23,234 bases of DNA, taken from NCBI GenBank assembly GCA_028065135.1, contig JAPTWR010000168.1, forward strand, positions 1,598-24,831. The letters are read 5' to 3'. Positions 16,007 to 23,234 of this stretch are shown one piece after another; the first letter of the stretch is position 1; every line of letters begins with the position of its first letter. The notes beneath the pieces are model-generated. The model made no database searches. It was not told the origin of the DNA and saw only the letters and a program-made list of their open reading frames with translations. Source of the DNA: Acidithiobacillus sp. (GTDB lineage: Bacteria; Pseudomonadota; Gammaproteobacteria; Acidithiobacillales; Acidithiobacillaceae). The position numbers and the translations under genes are program-made.

Positions 16007-16105
16007 GGGGTAACCTAGCTTTTATGAGATGCACCATATTGCCGGTCGCCTTCCTCTTGCCGCAAATAGCCACAGGTTGCAGCCATACCCTCGGAGATTT
16101 CATCC

Positions 16106-17533
16106 ATGTCCACTCCCCGCTTCCCTAAACCGCTCCGCGGTACTTTCCTGGGCGTTGGTGTCGGGCTCGTTCTGGGCGTCAGCATCAGCTTTGCCGCCAC
16201 TGTTTATGCGGCTAAGGATCGGGATACAATCCCGCTGGAACAAATCCAGACCTTCAGTCAGCTCTTCGCGATCATCAAATCCAATTACGTCGACCCCACT
16301 TCCGATAAAAAACTGATGGATGGCGCCATCAATGGCATGGTCAACGCCCTGGACCCTCATTCCGCCTATCTGTCGCCAAAAGAATTCAAAGAAATGCAAG
16401 TACTCACCAATGGCAAGTTTGGTGGGCTGGGGATCGAGGTAACGGGGGATCATGGGGTACTTAAAGTCGTTGCCCCCATCGACGGCACCCCGGCGGCGAA
16501 GGCGGGTATCAAATCAGGCGACCTCATCGTCAAAATTGACGGCAAGGTCCTACAGGGCATTGGCTTGCAAAAAAGTGTTGATATGATGCGTGGCAAACCC
16601 GGTACGCAGGTAACCCTGACCATTTTGCGCCCCCCCCAGGTTCTGCCCCTGCACTTCACCCTGACCCGCGCCATCATCAAGGTACAGAGTGTGCGCGCGG
16701 CCATGCTTGCACCCGGTTATGGCTACATCCGTATCAGTCAGTTTCAGGAAAACACCGGCAGCGCGACCCGCAAGGCCGTAGAGCATCTGGAGCAGGAGGC
16801 CAACGGGCATCTCAACGGCTTGATCCTCGACCTGCGCAATAATCCGGGTGGAGTGCTCGGGGCCGGGGTCGAGACGGCGGATACCTTTCTGAACAAGGGA
16901 CTGATCGTCTATACCAAAGGCCGTACCGTCGGCAGCGACATGCGCTTCTCCGCCCATGGTCCAGACTATCTCCACGGCGCGCCCATGATTGTGCTCATCA
17001 ATGGCGGCTCGGCCTCGGCAGCCGAAATTGTCACCGGCGCTCTCAAGGATGATCACCGTGCTCTGGTCATGGGTCAACACAGCTTTGGCAAGGGGTCGGT
17101 GCAGACGGTGATGCCGTTGGGCAATGGCGGTGCCCTCAAACTGACGACTGCGCTCTATTACACCCCGGCGGGCTGCTCCATCCAGAGCCAAGGTATCGTT
17201 CCCAACATTGAGGTGCAGCCAGCCAATGCACAGCAGCGCGCCCTGAATGCCGACCTCCTGAATGAATCGGAACTACACGGCGTGCTGAAAGCGCCGGATG
17301 AGTGCAGCAAGGCCACCCCCCAGTACACCATCGCCCTACCGGTCCCTGCCACTGCCCAGTCCACCAAGGAAGATGAGGTCATGGCCGCCAGCGATGTCCT
17401 AAAGCCAGATCTGGCCAAGGATTACCCTCTGCACGAAGCGCTCGCCATCCTAGAAGGCAAGGCCGTCCCGGTGCAGGGGAAGGGGCATACCGTCGATACC
17501 GTGATCCCCCTTCCAAAGGCAGTGGGACAATAA
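16106..17533 (+). CDS. ctpA: C-terminal processing protease (S41/CtpA family) with PDZ domain
   Basis: A 475-residue exported serine protease. It begins with a signal or anchor segment (GTFLGVGVGLVLGVSISFAATVYA, given here as residues 12-35 in two blocks) and an N-terminal helical region ending LDPHSAYLSPKEF. A PDZ domain (about 105-185) includes GGLGIEVTGDHGVLKVV and AGIKSGDLIVKIDGK. The S41 catalytic domain follows: YIRISQF, LILDLRNNPGG, then GGSASAAE with catalytic S304 and FGKGSVQT with K329. The 25-residue spacing of S304 and K329 is that of known Ctp Ser-Lys dyads. A substrate-binding tail with YYTPAGCSIQSQGIVPNIEV completes the domain. GGAG lies 9 nt before the ATG. In this gene neighbourhood (after envC) a cell-wall or envelope-protein role is likely, though the substrate is unknown. 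Confidence 0.95.
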   Translation: MSTPRFPKPLRGTFLGVGVGLVLGVSISFAATVYAAKDRDTIPLEQIQTFSQLFAIIKSNYVDPTSDKKLMDGAINGMVNALDPHSAYLSPKEFKEMQVLTNGKFGGLGIEVTGDHGVLKVVAPIDGTPAAKAGIKSGDLIVKIDGKVLQGIGLQKSVDMMRGKPGTQVTLTILRPPQVLPLHFTLTRAIIKVQSVRAAMLAPGYGYIRISQFQENTGSATRKAVEHLEQEANGHLNGLILDLRNNPGGVLGAGVETADTFLNKGLIVYTKGRTVGSDMRFSAHGPDYLHGAPMIVLINGGSASAAEIVTGALKDDHRALVMGQHSFGKGSVQTVMPLGNGGALKLTTALYYTPAGCSIQSQGIVPNIEVQPANAQQRALNADLLNESELHGVLKAPDECSKATPQYTIALPVPATAQSTKEDEVMAASDVLKPDLAKDYPLHEALAILEGKAVPVQGKGHTVDTVIPLPKAVGQ

Positions 17534-17671
17534 TCCCGATAGAAACATTTTGCTTTGTCATGTGCTGATCACGGATAAATTTCGCACGCGCACGGTCGAA
17601 CCAAGAAGGGTTGTTCGGGCTGCCCAATGCTAGGGATTGTGCGTTTATTCTTAAAATAGAGGAACAGGGCT
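17534..17671 (+). other. Intergenic spacer after the CtpA gene
   Basis: A 138-nt gap with no gene. A loose promoter-like pair, TTGTCA and TAAATT at only 15-nt spacing, is the best plus-strand match. No intrinsic terminator is visible, so read-through from the ctpA operon into the DJ-1 gene is possible. Confidence 0.3.
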
Positions 17672-18286
17672 ATGGTGACCTCGGCAATGCAGGTGCTTAT
17701 CCCTGTAGCGGATGGCTTCGAGGATATGGAGGTGGTGATCTCCTGCGATATTCTACGACGGGCAGGCTTAAAAGTTGTCCTCGCTGGACTCGACGCAGGA
17801 TTGGTCACCGGTGGGTGCGGGTTGCGTCTGCAACCCGATGCGCTGTTAGCCGATGTGGTCAATGTTGATATCGATATAATCCTGCTCCCTGGCGGCAATA
17901 GGGGCGTGCAGCGACTGACAAAGCATCAACCGCTTATCCAGCTCCTGCGGGAAAGGCATCGGCGGGGGCAGATTATTGCCGCCATTTGTGCGGCACCTGG
18001 CATGCTGGCCACCCACCATCTGCTCGACGGGCGCCAAGTCACCGCCTATCCAGGCATCCTCGACCCGCAGAGCGCGGACTATATCTATCAAGAAAGTGCC
18101 GTAGTGGTTGACGGCCCCCTGGTTACTTCACGGGGACCTGGTACAGCTATGGATTTTGCTCTTACCCTGGTGGAGCTTCTCCTCGGTCCTGAAAAACGTC
18201 GGGAAACAGAGGCGCCACTGCAACGTAGTACTCCTGAGACTTCCCCTTTGTCCGCCACTATGGATAATAGGGCCAGCATCACTTAA
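17672..18286 (+). CDS. DJ-1/PfpI superfamily protein
   Basis: A 204-residue DJ-1/ThiJ/PfpI-fold protein. VLIPVADGFEDMEVV places the conserved acidic residue at E17. The nucleophile-elbow motif IIAAICAAPGMLA places the reactive cysteine at C106, the same number as in human DJ-1. LLPGGNRGVQRL, VTAYPGILDP and VTSRGPGTAMDFALTLVELLLG are the other family strands. The closest relatives are the YajL/DJ-1 branch, for which protective roles against oxidation or glyoxal damage have been proposed and disputed, so no activity is assigned. GAGGAA at 7-nt spacing supports the ATG. The last 25 residues (after LLGPEKRR) are a polar extension beyond the fold. The ppiC-like gene follows after 15 nt. Confidence 0.9.
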   Translation: MVTSAMQVLIPVADGFEDMEVVISCDILRRAGLKVVLAGLDAGLVTGGCGLRLQPDALLADVVNVDIDIILLPGGNRGVQRLTKHQPLIQLLRERHRRGQIIAAICAAPGMLATHHLLDGRQVTAYPGILDPQSADYIYQESAVVVDGPLVTSRGPGTAMDFALTLVELLLGPEKRRETEAPLQRSTPETSPLSATMDNRASIT

Positions 18287-18301
18287 CCTGAAGGAAAATT
18301 T

Positions 18302-19078
18302 ATGAAACTTCGCGCGGTCATTCTTGCTGCCACAGTCAGCGCTTTTGCAGTACCTGCTTTTGCTGCCCCTGTCGCCACCGTCAATGGTACCGCCATCGAC
18401 AACAGCCAGGTGCAGGCCATCATGTCCATGAGCCCGGCGCTTGCCAAAGAGCCCAATGCCCGCGAGCAAGTGGTGCAGAATCTGGTAAACATGGAAGTAC
18501 TTTCGCAGTACGCCATCCATCACAAGCTGGGCCAGTCGTCTGATGTCAAGCAACGTCTGGCCATAGCCAAGCGCCAGATCCTGGCCGATGCGGCGGTGGA
18601 CCAATATGTGAAAGATCATCCGATTCCCGAGGCCAATATTCAGAGCGCCTACCACAAGTTCGTCCAGGCCATGGGTAAAAAAGAATTCGAAGTGCGTCAC
18701 ATTCTGGTGAAAACCAAGGCCGAAGCCGACAAGATTGTGGCTGAACTCAAGGCTGGCCAAAAGTTCTCCGCCCTAGCGGAGAAAGACTCCATTGACAAGG
18801 CCAGCGCCGCCCACGGTGGCGAGCTGGGCTGGATTGTCCCCGGCATGGTCGTTCCGCCCTTCGCTCAGGCCATTGAGACAGCCCCTATCGACAAGCCCGT
18901 TGGTCCAGTGCAGACCCAGTTCGGCTATCATGTGATCGAGGTCCAGGCGACCCGTGCCCTGACCCCTCCGCCACTGAGCACCATGAAGACCCGTATCAAG
19001 GCGCAGTTGCAACAGCAAGAGGCCGCCAAGTTCGTCTCCGATCTGCGCAGCCAGGCGAAAATCAATATCACCAAGTAA
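18302..19078 (+). CDS. Secreted parvulin-type peptidyl-prolyl isomerase
   Basis: A 258-residue periplasmic chaperone/isomerase of the PpiC/SurA class. Residues 1-21 are a signal peptide ending AFA, cut before APVATVNG. An N-terminal helical SurA_N-like region (about 22-125) is followed by one parvulin domain (about 129-217). The domain opens FEVRHILVKTKAEAD (H133), contains GGELGWIVPGMVVPPF, and ends FGYHVIEV (H210). A C-terminal basic helix follows. With one isomerase domain it is shorter than SurA (two domains) and resembles the PpiC/PrsA-like proteins common in beta- and acidophilic proteobacteria. The likely role is folding of exported proteins. AAGGA precedes the ATG, and a strong intrinsic terminator follows 23 nt after the stop. 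Confidence 0.92.
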   Translation: MKLRAVILAATVSAFAVPAFAAPVATVNGTAIDNSQVQAIMSMSPALAKEPNAREQVVQNLVNMEVLSQYAIHHKLGQSSDVKQRLAIAKRQILADAAVDQYVKDHPIPEANIQSAYHKFVQAMGKKEFEVRHILVKTKAEADKIVAELKAGQKFSALAEKDSIDKASAAHGGELGWIVPGMVVPPFAQAIETAPIDKPVGPVQTQFGYHVIEVQATRALTPPPLSTMKTRIKAQLQQQEAAKFVSDLRSQAKINITK

Positions 19079-19101
19079 TTTCTATATCGCTTGAGTAGAA
19101 G

Positions 19102-19131
19102 CGTCGGGGTTTTCCCCCGGCGTTTTTTTTT
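19102..19131 (+). terminator. Intrinsic terminator after the prolyl isomerase gene
   Basis: CGTCGGGG (19102-19109) pairs with CCCCGGCG (19115-19122), eight pairs including one G-U, over a 5-nt loop, and is followed directly by nine T residues. This ends the ctpA-DJ-1-ppiC transcript. Confidence 0.92.
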
Positions 19132-19164
19132 GCCGTCGACGGCCCCATCTTCAAGGGATATAAG
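19132..19164 (+). promoter_or_regulatory. Candidate upstream promoter of clpS with a 12-bp palindrome
   Basis: TCGACG (19136-19141), 17 nt, TATAAG (19159-19164) match the sigma-70 consensus at four and five of six positions. The -35 lies inside the perfect palindrome GCCGTCGACGGC (19132-19143), a possible operator. CCCCATCT (19143-19150), identical to the -10 consensus of heat-shock (sigma-32) promoters, lies in the spacer, but no CTTGAA -35 stands at the right distance. Confidence 0.35.
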
Positions 19165-19191
19165 ATATGCCGATCTTACTGATGGACTATC

Positions 19192-19220
19192 TTGCCAGAG
19201 CGGAGGGCACGCGCCACAAT
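19192..19220 (+). promoter_or_regulatory. Candidate downstream promoter of clpS
   Basis: TTGCCA (19192-19197), 17 nt, CACAAT (19215-19220): five and four of six matches to the sigma-70 consensus. Transcription would begin near 19227, about 28 nt before the clpS ATG. Confidence 0.4.
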
Positions 19221-19254
19221 GACAGCGGATGTTAAATACTACGGGGTGTAGGTC

Positions 19255-19563
19255 ATGGGTAAAACGCAGCATCGTCGCAGCACCATCCTGGAGCGCGAGC
19301 CACAGGTACAGGAGCCCCGAAGGTACCGGGTGCTGCTGGTCAATGATGATTTTACCCCCATGGACTATGTGGTTCATATTCTTAAGACGTATTTTCACAA
19401 GCCCCATGACGAGGCAGTCGCGGTGATGATAGCGGTACATCAGCAGGGCAAGGGACTCTGCGGGATTTTTCCTTATGATCTGGCGGAAACCAAGGTTGCC
19501 TTGGTCACCGCCGATGCCCGGCAACACCAGCACCCCCTGCGTTGTATCATGGAAAAGGAGTGA
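19255..19563 (+). CDS. clpS: ATP-dependent Clp protease adaptor ClpS
   Basis: A 102-residue N-recognin that binds N-degron substrates and hands them to ClpA. After a flexible N-terminus (about 1-22) comes the fold: YRVLLVNDDFTPMDYVVHIL with N30, D31 and D32 of the N-degron pocket, then H62 in VHQQGKGLCG, the pocket histidine, and the ETKVALVTADARQHQHPLRC strand region. The length is near the 106 residues of E. coli ClpS. The start has only an imperfect ribosome-binding site (GGGGTG/TAGG just upstream). clpA begins 3 nt after the stop, the standard clpSA pair. No clpP is in the window. Confidence 0.96.
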   Translation: MGKTQHRRSTILEREPQVQEPRRYRVLLVNDDFTPMDYVVHILKTYFHKPHDEAVAVMIAVHQQGKGLCGIFPYDLAETKVALVTADARQHQHPLRCIMEKE

Positions 19564-19566
19564 ACC

Positions 19567-21825
19567 ATGATCGATAAATCCCTAGAACAGTCCATCAATC
19601 AGGCCTTTCAGATCGCCCGTCGGTACGGACATGAATATGCATCCGTGGAACATCTCCTGCTTGCTCTTCTGGATAATCCTGACGGCGTTGATGTGCTCAG
19701 CGCTTGCGGTGCCGATCGCGCGCATCTGTCGGCGGAATTACAGCAGTTTCTGGAACGCAAGGTACCCGCCATAGGTCCTGCAGGAACGGTCAATACCCAA
19801 CCATCTGTGGGTTTTCAGCGGGTCATTCAACGCGCCCTCTACCATGTGCAGTCGGCAGGTAAGGAGGCGGTTTCGGGGGCGAATGTCATTGTCGCCATCT
19901 TCGCCGAAAGAGAATCACACGCCGTTTATTTCCTGCATAAAGAGCATGTTACACGACTTGATGTGGTCAACTTTCTAGCACACGGCATGCGCAAGGATGA
20001 AGTCATGGATGAGGAAGAAGAGGAAGTCGAAGGCACCACGGAAAAGAAGGGAAATAGTAAAGACCCGCTTACCGTCTATGCGCGCAACCTCAACGCCATG
20101 GCGCGAGCCGGACGACTGGACCCGCTGATCGGACGCCAGGAGGAATTGATCCGGGCCCTGCAAGTGCTGGCGCGGCGCCGAAAAAACAACCCCCTCTTCG
20201 TTGGTGAACCGGGAGTCGGGAAAACCGCCATCGTCGAGGGCCTTGCACGCGCCATCGTCGCCGGCAAGGTGCCGGAGATGCTGGAAGATGCGACCATTTA
20301 TGCCTTGGATTTGGGGGCATTGATCGCCGGATCCCGCTATCGGGGTGACTTTGAAGAACGCCTGAAGGGGGTACTGAAGGCACTACGCAAGAAACCCAAC
20401 AGCATCCTCTTCATTGACGAGATTCATACCTTGATCGGCGCCGGGGCCGCCTCGGGCGGCGCCATGGATGCCTCCAATTTGCTGAAGCCCGCCCTCGCCT
20501 CTGGTGAACTGAAGTGTATCGGGGCGACCACCTATCAAGAGTTCCGCCAGTATTTTGAGAAGGACAGAGCGCTCACCCGCCGCTTCCAGAAAATTGACGT
20601 GCCGGAGCCCTCTCAGGAGGAGTCCGTGCAGATTTTGCGCGGACTGAAGGGGCAATTCGAGCAGCATCATGGCCTGCGTTATACCGACGCCGCCCTGCGC
20701 GCGGCGGTAGGGCTGTCTGTCAAGCATATCCATGATCGTCATCTGCCCGACAAGGCCATTGATCTCATCGACGAGGTGGGCGCCGCGCAAGCGCTTTTGC
20801 CTGCATCCCGGCGCAAGAAAAGCATCGGCGTTCACGATATTGAAGAGATGGTCGCCAGGGTGGCCCGTATTCCGGGCAAGAATGTCTCTATTAACGACCG
20901 TCAGGCGCTGAAGAACTTGGAGCGGGATTTGGGATTCGTCATCTACGGTCAGGAAAAGGCCATCCACGAACTCTCCGCAGCTATCAAAATGGCACGGGCA
21001 GGCCTGCGCCACCATGAAAAGCCGGTGGGAAATTTCCTCTTCTCCGGCCCGACCGGCGTGGGCAAGACCGAACTCAGTCGGCAGTTGGCCAGCCTGCTCG
21101 GCATTCCGCTACTGCGCTTCGACATGAGTGAATACATGGAGCGGCATACGGTGTCGCGGCTCATCGGCGCACCGCCGGGATATGTCGGGCATGATCAGGC
21201 TGGGCAACTGACGGAGGCAGTGAGCCGCAATCCACATGCGGTGCTATTGTTGGATGAAATTGAGAAGGCACACCCGGATATCTTCAATGTGCTTTTGCAA
21301 GTGATGGATCACGGCAAGCTGACAGATGCTGGCGGCCGCACAGTGGACTTCCGCAATGTAGTGTTGATCATGACCACCAACGCGGGGGCCGAAGCGCGGG
21401 GCAAGGCCACCATCGGTTTCATGACTACGCCCCAGGATGACAGCGGACAGGAGATGGAAACCATCCGCCGGGTCTTCGCACCAGAGTTCCGTAATCGCCT
21501 GGATGCCGTCGTACCCTTCACACCGCTCTCTAAGGAGACGGTGCTGCATGTGGTAGACAAGTTCATCATGGAACTGGACGAGCAGTTATTGCAAAAGGGC
21601 TACAGCCTGGAGATCAGCGCCGAACTACGACAGTGGCTGGCAGACAAGGGCTACGACCCGCAGATGGGCGCACGGCCGATGACGCGGATTATTCAGGAAC
21701 ATCTGAAGAAGCCGCTGGCGGAGCATATCCTCTTTGGCGACCTGCCCAAGGGCACGCGCATCACTGCGCGCCTGGAGAATGGTGCGGTGAAGCTGGAGAT
21801 ACCGGAGCCGGTGCATCAGGAATGA
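19567..21825 (+). CDS. clpA: ATP-dependent Clp protease ATP-binding subunit ClpA
   Basis: A 752-residue AAA+ unfoldase that feeds substrates into ClpP. The Clp_N double repeat (about 1-145) binds ClpS. An acidic linker ([15 protein letters not shown], about 148-162) follows. AAA domain 1 has Walker A GEPGVGKT (213-220) and Walker [16 protein letters not shown] domain 2 has Walker A GPTGVGKT (494-501) and Walker [14 protein letters not shown]. The IGF tripeptide at 616-618 is at the ClpP-docking loop position of ClpA, and the middle coiled coil of ClpB is absent, which separates it from the disaggregase. The length nearly equals E. coli ClpA (758). AAGGAG overlaps the clpS end and sets the ATG. 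selO follows 3 nt after the stop. Confidence 0.97.
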   Translation: MIDKSLEQSINQAFQIARRYGHEYASVEHLLLALLDNPDGVDVLSACGADRAHLSAELQQFLERKVPAIGPAGTVNTQPSVGFQRVIQRALYHVQSAGKEAVSGANVIVAIFAERESHAVYFLHKEHVTRLDVVNFLAHGMRKDEVMDEEEEEVEGTTEKKGNSKDPLTVYARNLNAMARAGRLDPLIGRQEELIRALQVLARRRKNNPLFVGEPGVGKTAIVEGLARAIVAGKVPEMLEDATIYALDLGALIAGSRYRGDFEERLKGVLKALRKKPNSILFIDEIHTLIGAGAASGGAMDASNLLKPALASGELKCIGATTYQEFRQYFEKDRALTRRFQKIDVPEPSQEESVQILRGLKGQFEQHHGLRYTDAALRAAVGLSVKHIHDRHLPDKAIDLIDEVGAAQALLPASRRKKSIGVHDIEEMVARVARIPGKNVSINDRQALKNLERDLGFVIYGQEKAIHELSAAIKMARAGLRHHEKPVGNFLFSGPTGVGKTELSRQLASLLGIPLLRFDMSEYMERHTVSRLIGAPPGYVGHDQAGQLTEAVSRNPHAVLLLDEIEKAHPDIFNVLLQVMDHGKLTDAGGRTVDFRNVVLIMTTNAGAEARGKATIGFMTTPQDDSGQEMETIRRVFAPEFRNRLDAVVPFTPLSKETVLHVVDKFIMELDEQLLQKGYSLEISAELRQWLADKGYDPQMGARPMTRIIQEHLKKPLAEHILFGDLPKGTRITARLENGAVKLEIPEPVHQE

Positions 21826-21828
21826 CGG

Positions 21829-23234
21829 ATGGGTAGGGTGTTATTACATTTTGACAATACCTATGCGCGCGATCTGGAGGGGTTTTTCGCCCCCTGGCAG
21901 GCCGCCGCTGCTCCGGCGCCCCGATTGCTGCTATTGAACTACGCGCTAGCCGAAGAACTGGGGCTCGATAGCGCGGCGCTGGATAGCGATCTCGGTGCCG
22001 CCATTTTTTCGGGGAAGCAAGTGCCGGAAGGGTCGCATCCGCTCGCCCAGGCTTATGCGGGGCATCAATTCGGTCATTTCTCCCCGCAATTGGGCGATGG
22101 CCGCGCCCTCTTGCTCGGCGAGTTGATCGACCGCCATGGTCGGCGCCGGGATATGCAACTGAAAGGCTCCGGCCGCACGCCCTTTTCGCGGGGCGGCGAT
22201 GGCAAGGCGGCACTGGGGCCGGTGCTGCGCGAATATGTCATCGGCGAAGCCATGCATGCGCTGGGCATACCCACCACCCGCGCGTTGGCCGCCGTCACGA
22301 CAGGGGAAACCGTCCGTCGGGAAACATCGCTCCCCGGCGCCATCCTCACCCGCATCGCCGCCAGCCATATTCGCGTCGGCACCTTTCAGTTCTTTGCCGC
22401 GCGCAACGAAAGTGCCAAGGTCAAACGGTTGGCCGACTACACTATTGCTCGCCACTACCCCACCTTGAAAGGAACCGATAATCCCTATCTCAGCCTCTTT
22501 GCTGCGGTATCCGCCGCACAGGCCGCACTCATCGCACGCTGGATGCTGGTCGGTTTCATCCACGGTGTGATGAACACGGACAACATGAGCATCGCCGGCG
22601 AGACCATCGACTATGGCCCCTGCGCCTTCATGGATGCCTATGATCCGGAGACGGTTTTCAGCTCCATCGACGCGCAGGGCCGTTATGCCTATGCCCACCA
22701 GCCGTTGATCGCACAATGGAACCTCACGCGCTTCGCCGAAACGCTGATTGATCTGGTTCACCCCGACGCCGATGAGGCCGTGCGCCTGCTGACCGAGCAG
22801 ATCAACGAGTTTCCTACGCTCTACACCCGCCACTGGCTCGATGGCATGCGCGCCAAGATGGGCCTGGCCACGGCAGAGGACGGCGATCTCGCGCTGGCGC
22901 AAGATCTTCTGTCCGCCATGGAAGGCCAGAATGCCGACTACACACAGGTCTTCCGCGGTTTATCAGCGGCAGTGCGCGGTGATCCGGCGCAGGTCCGCGC
23001 CCACTTTGCCAACCCGGCGCCGTTTGATCTCTGGTTAGCGCAATGGCAGGCCCGGCTGGCGCGCGAAAGCACCACCGCGGAGGCGCGCGCCGAGGCTATG
23101 GACCAGGTCAATCCGCTCTACATACCCCGCAACCACAAAGTCGAGGAAGCCCTGGCCGCCGCTACGCAGGACCAGGACCTCACCCCGTTTAAAGCGCTGC
23201 TCGCCGTGCTGGAACAACCCTTCGCGGAGCGTCC
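21829..23234 (+). CDS. selO: Protein adenylyltransferase SelO (YdiU), 3' end outside window
   Basis: A pseudokinase-fold enzyme open for 468 codons to the window end without a stop. SelO proteins transfer AMP to Ser/Thr/Tyr residues of other proteins by binding ATP in inverted orientation, and influence redox homeostasis. Motifs are AYAGHQFGHFSPQLGDGRA, LKGSGRTPFSRGGDGKAALG with K112, HGVMNTDNMSIAGETIDYGP with D251, N252 and D261, and NPLYIPRNHKVEEAL. K112, N252 and D261 align with the ATP and metal residues established for the Pseudomonas enzyme. E. coli SelO has 478 residues, so only a short C-terminal piece is missing, including the place where a conserved Cys (Sec in eukaryotes) usually lies. 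The ATG is 3 nt after the clpA stop, so co-expression with clpSA is likely. Confidence 0.95.
   Translation, partial: MGRVLLHFDNTYARDLEGFFAPWQAAAAPAPRLLLLNYALAEELGLDSAALDSDLGAAIFSGKQVPEGSHPLAQAYAGHQFGHFSPQLGDGRALLLGELIDRHGRRRDMQLKGSGRTPFSRGGDGKAALGPVLREYVIGEAMHALGIPTTRALAAVTTGETVRRETSLPGAILTRIAASHIRVGTFQFFAARNESAKVKRLADYTIARHYPTLKGTDNPYLSLFAAVSAAQAALIARWMLVGFIHGVMNTDNMSIAGETIDYGPCAFMDAYDPETVFSSIDAQGRYAYAHQPLIAQWNLTRFAETLIDLVHPDADEAVRLLTEQINEFPTLYTRHWLDGMRAKMGLATAEDGDLALAQDLLSAMEGQNADYTQVFRGLSAAVRGDPAQVRAHFANPAPFDLWLAQWQARLARESTTAEARAEAMDQVNPLYIPRNHKVEEALAAATQDQDLTPFKALLAVLEQPFAER

Noticed and set aside
1..23234. tRNA genes, rRNA genes, CRISPR arrays or a defence island
   Set aside because: No cloverleaf, rRNA-like sequence, regularly spaced repeat or nuclease/toxin gene cluster was seen on either strand.

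Overview
The window reads as ordinary chromosomal sequence from a moderately GC-rich, autotrophic proteobacterium. The clearest sign is a 290-residue proteobacterial-type phosphoribulokinase (Calvin cycle) beside S-adenosylmethionine-cycle genes. The general look of the proteins suggests an Acidithiobacillus-type sulfur/iron oxidiser, but that is inference from recognition, not from a search. Nearly all of it is tightly packed core metabolism and protein quality control. The only visibly accessory stretch is a short scar of broken sequence between leuA and the phosphoribulokinase gene.

Left part (about 1-8480), all genes on the minus strand. Read in transcription order from the right: an outer-membrane beta-barrel protein; metK; an S-adenosylhomocysteine (SAH) riboswitch; ahcY; metF (start overlapping the ahcY stop); the phosphoribulokinase gene (own candidate promoter, hairpin terminator after it); a decayed region with an IS3-type OrfA fragment and a fragment resembling the end of an ImmA/IrrE-type protein; leuA with a good -10 box; a small thioredoxin-like protein; and ampD. 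MetK makes SAM, AhcY removes the SAH left by methylation, and MetF supplies methyl-folate to remethylate homocysteine. A PfkB-family (adenosine-kinase-like) gene is divergent from this block at 8604 and could consume the adenosine AhcY releases.

Middle (9558-10396): a minus-strand pair, a host-attachment-family protein and a single-domain rhodanese, joined by a TGATG stop/start overlap and divergent from glgP.

Right part (10537-end), all plus strand: glgP (glycogen phosphorylase), gpmI (phosphoglycerate mutase), an EnvC-like amidase activator with a degenerate LytM domain, a CtpA-type S41 protease, a DJ-1/PfpI protein, and a secreted parvulin prolyl isomerase closed by a strong intrinsic terminator. 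Then follow clpS, clpA (3-nt gap) and selO (3-nt gap), the last cut by the window end.

I see no CRISPR array, tRNA, rRNA, intact insertion sequence or recognisable defence system. The most informative non-coding signals are the SAH riboswitch (6433-6527), a nested 24-bp near-palindrome at the predicted metK start site (7763-7786), and a perfect 12-bp palindrome between the ppiC terminator and clpS. Several reading frames have a longer upstream start that I reject in favour of one with a clear ribosome-binding site (thioredoxin, ahcY, PfkB kinase, glgP, gpmI, host-attachment protein).
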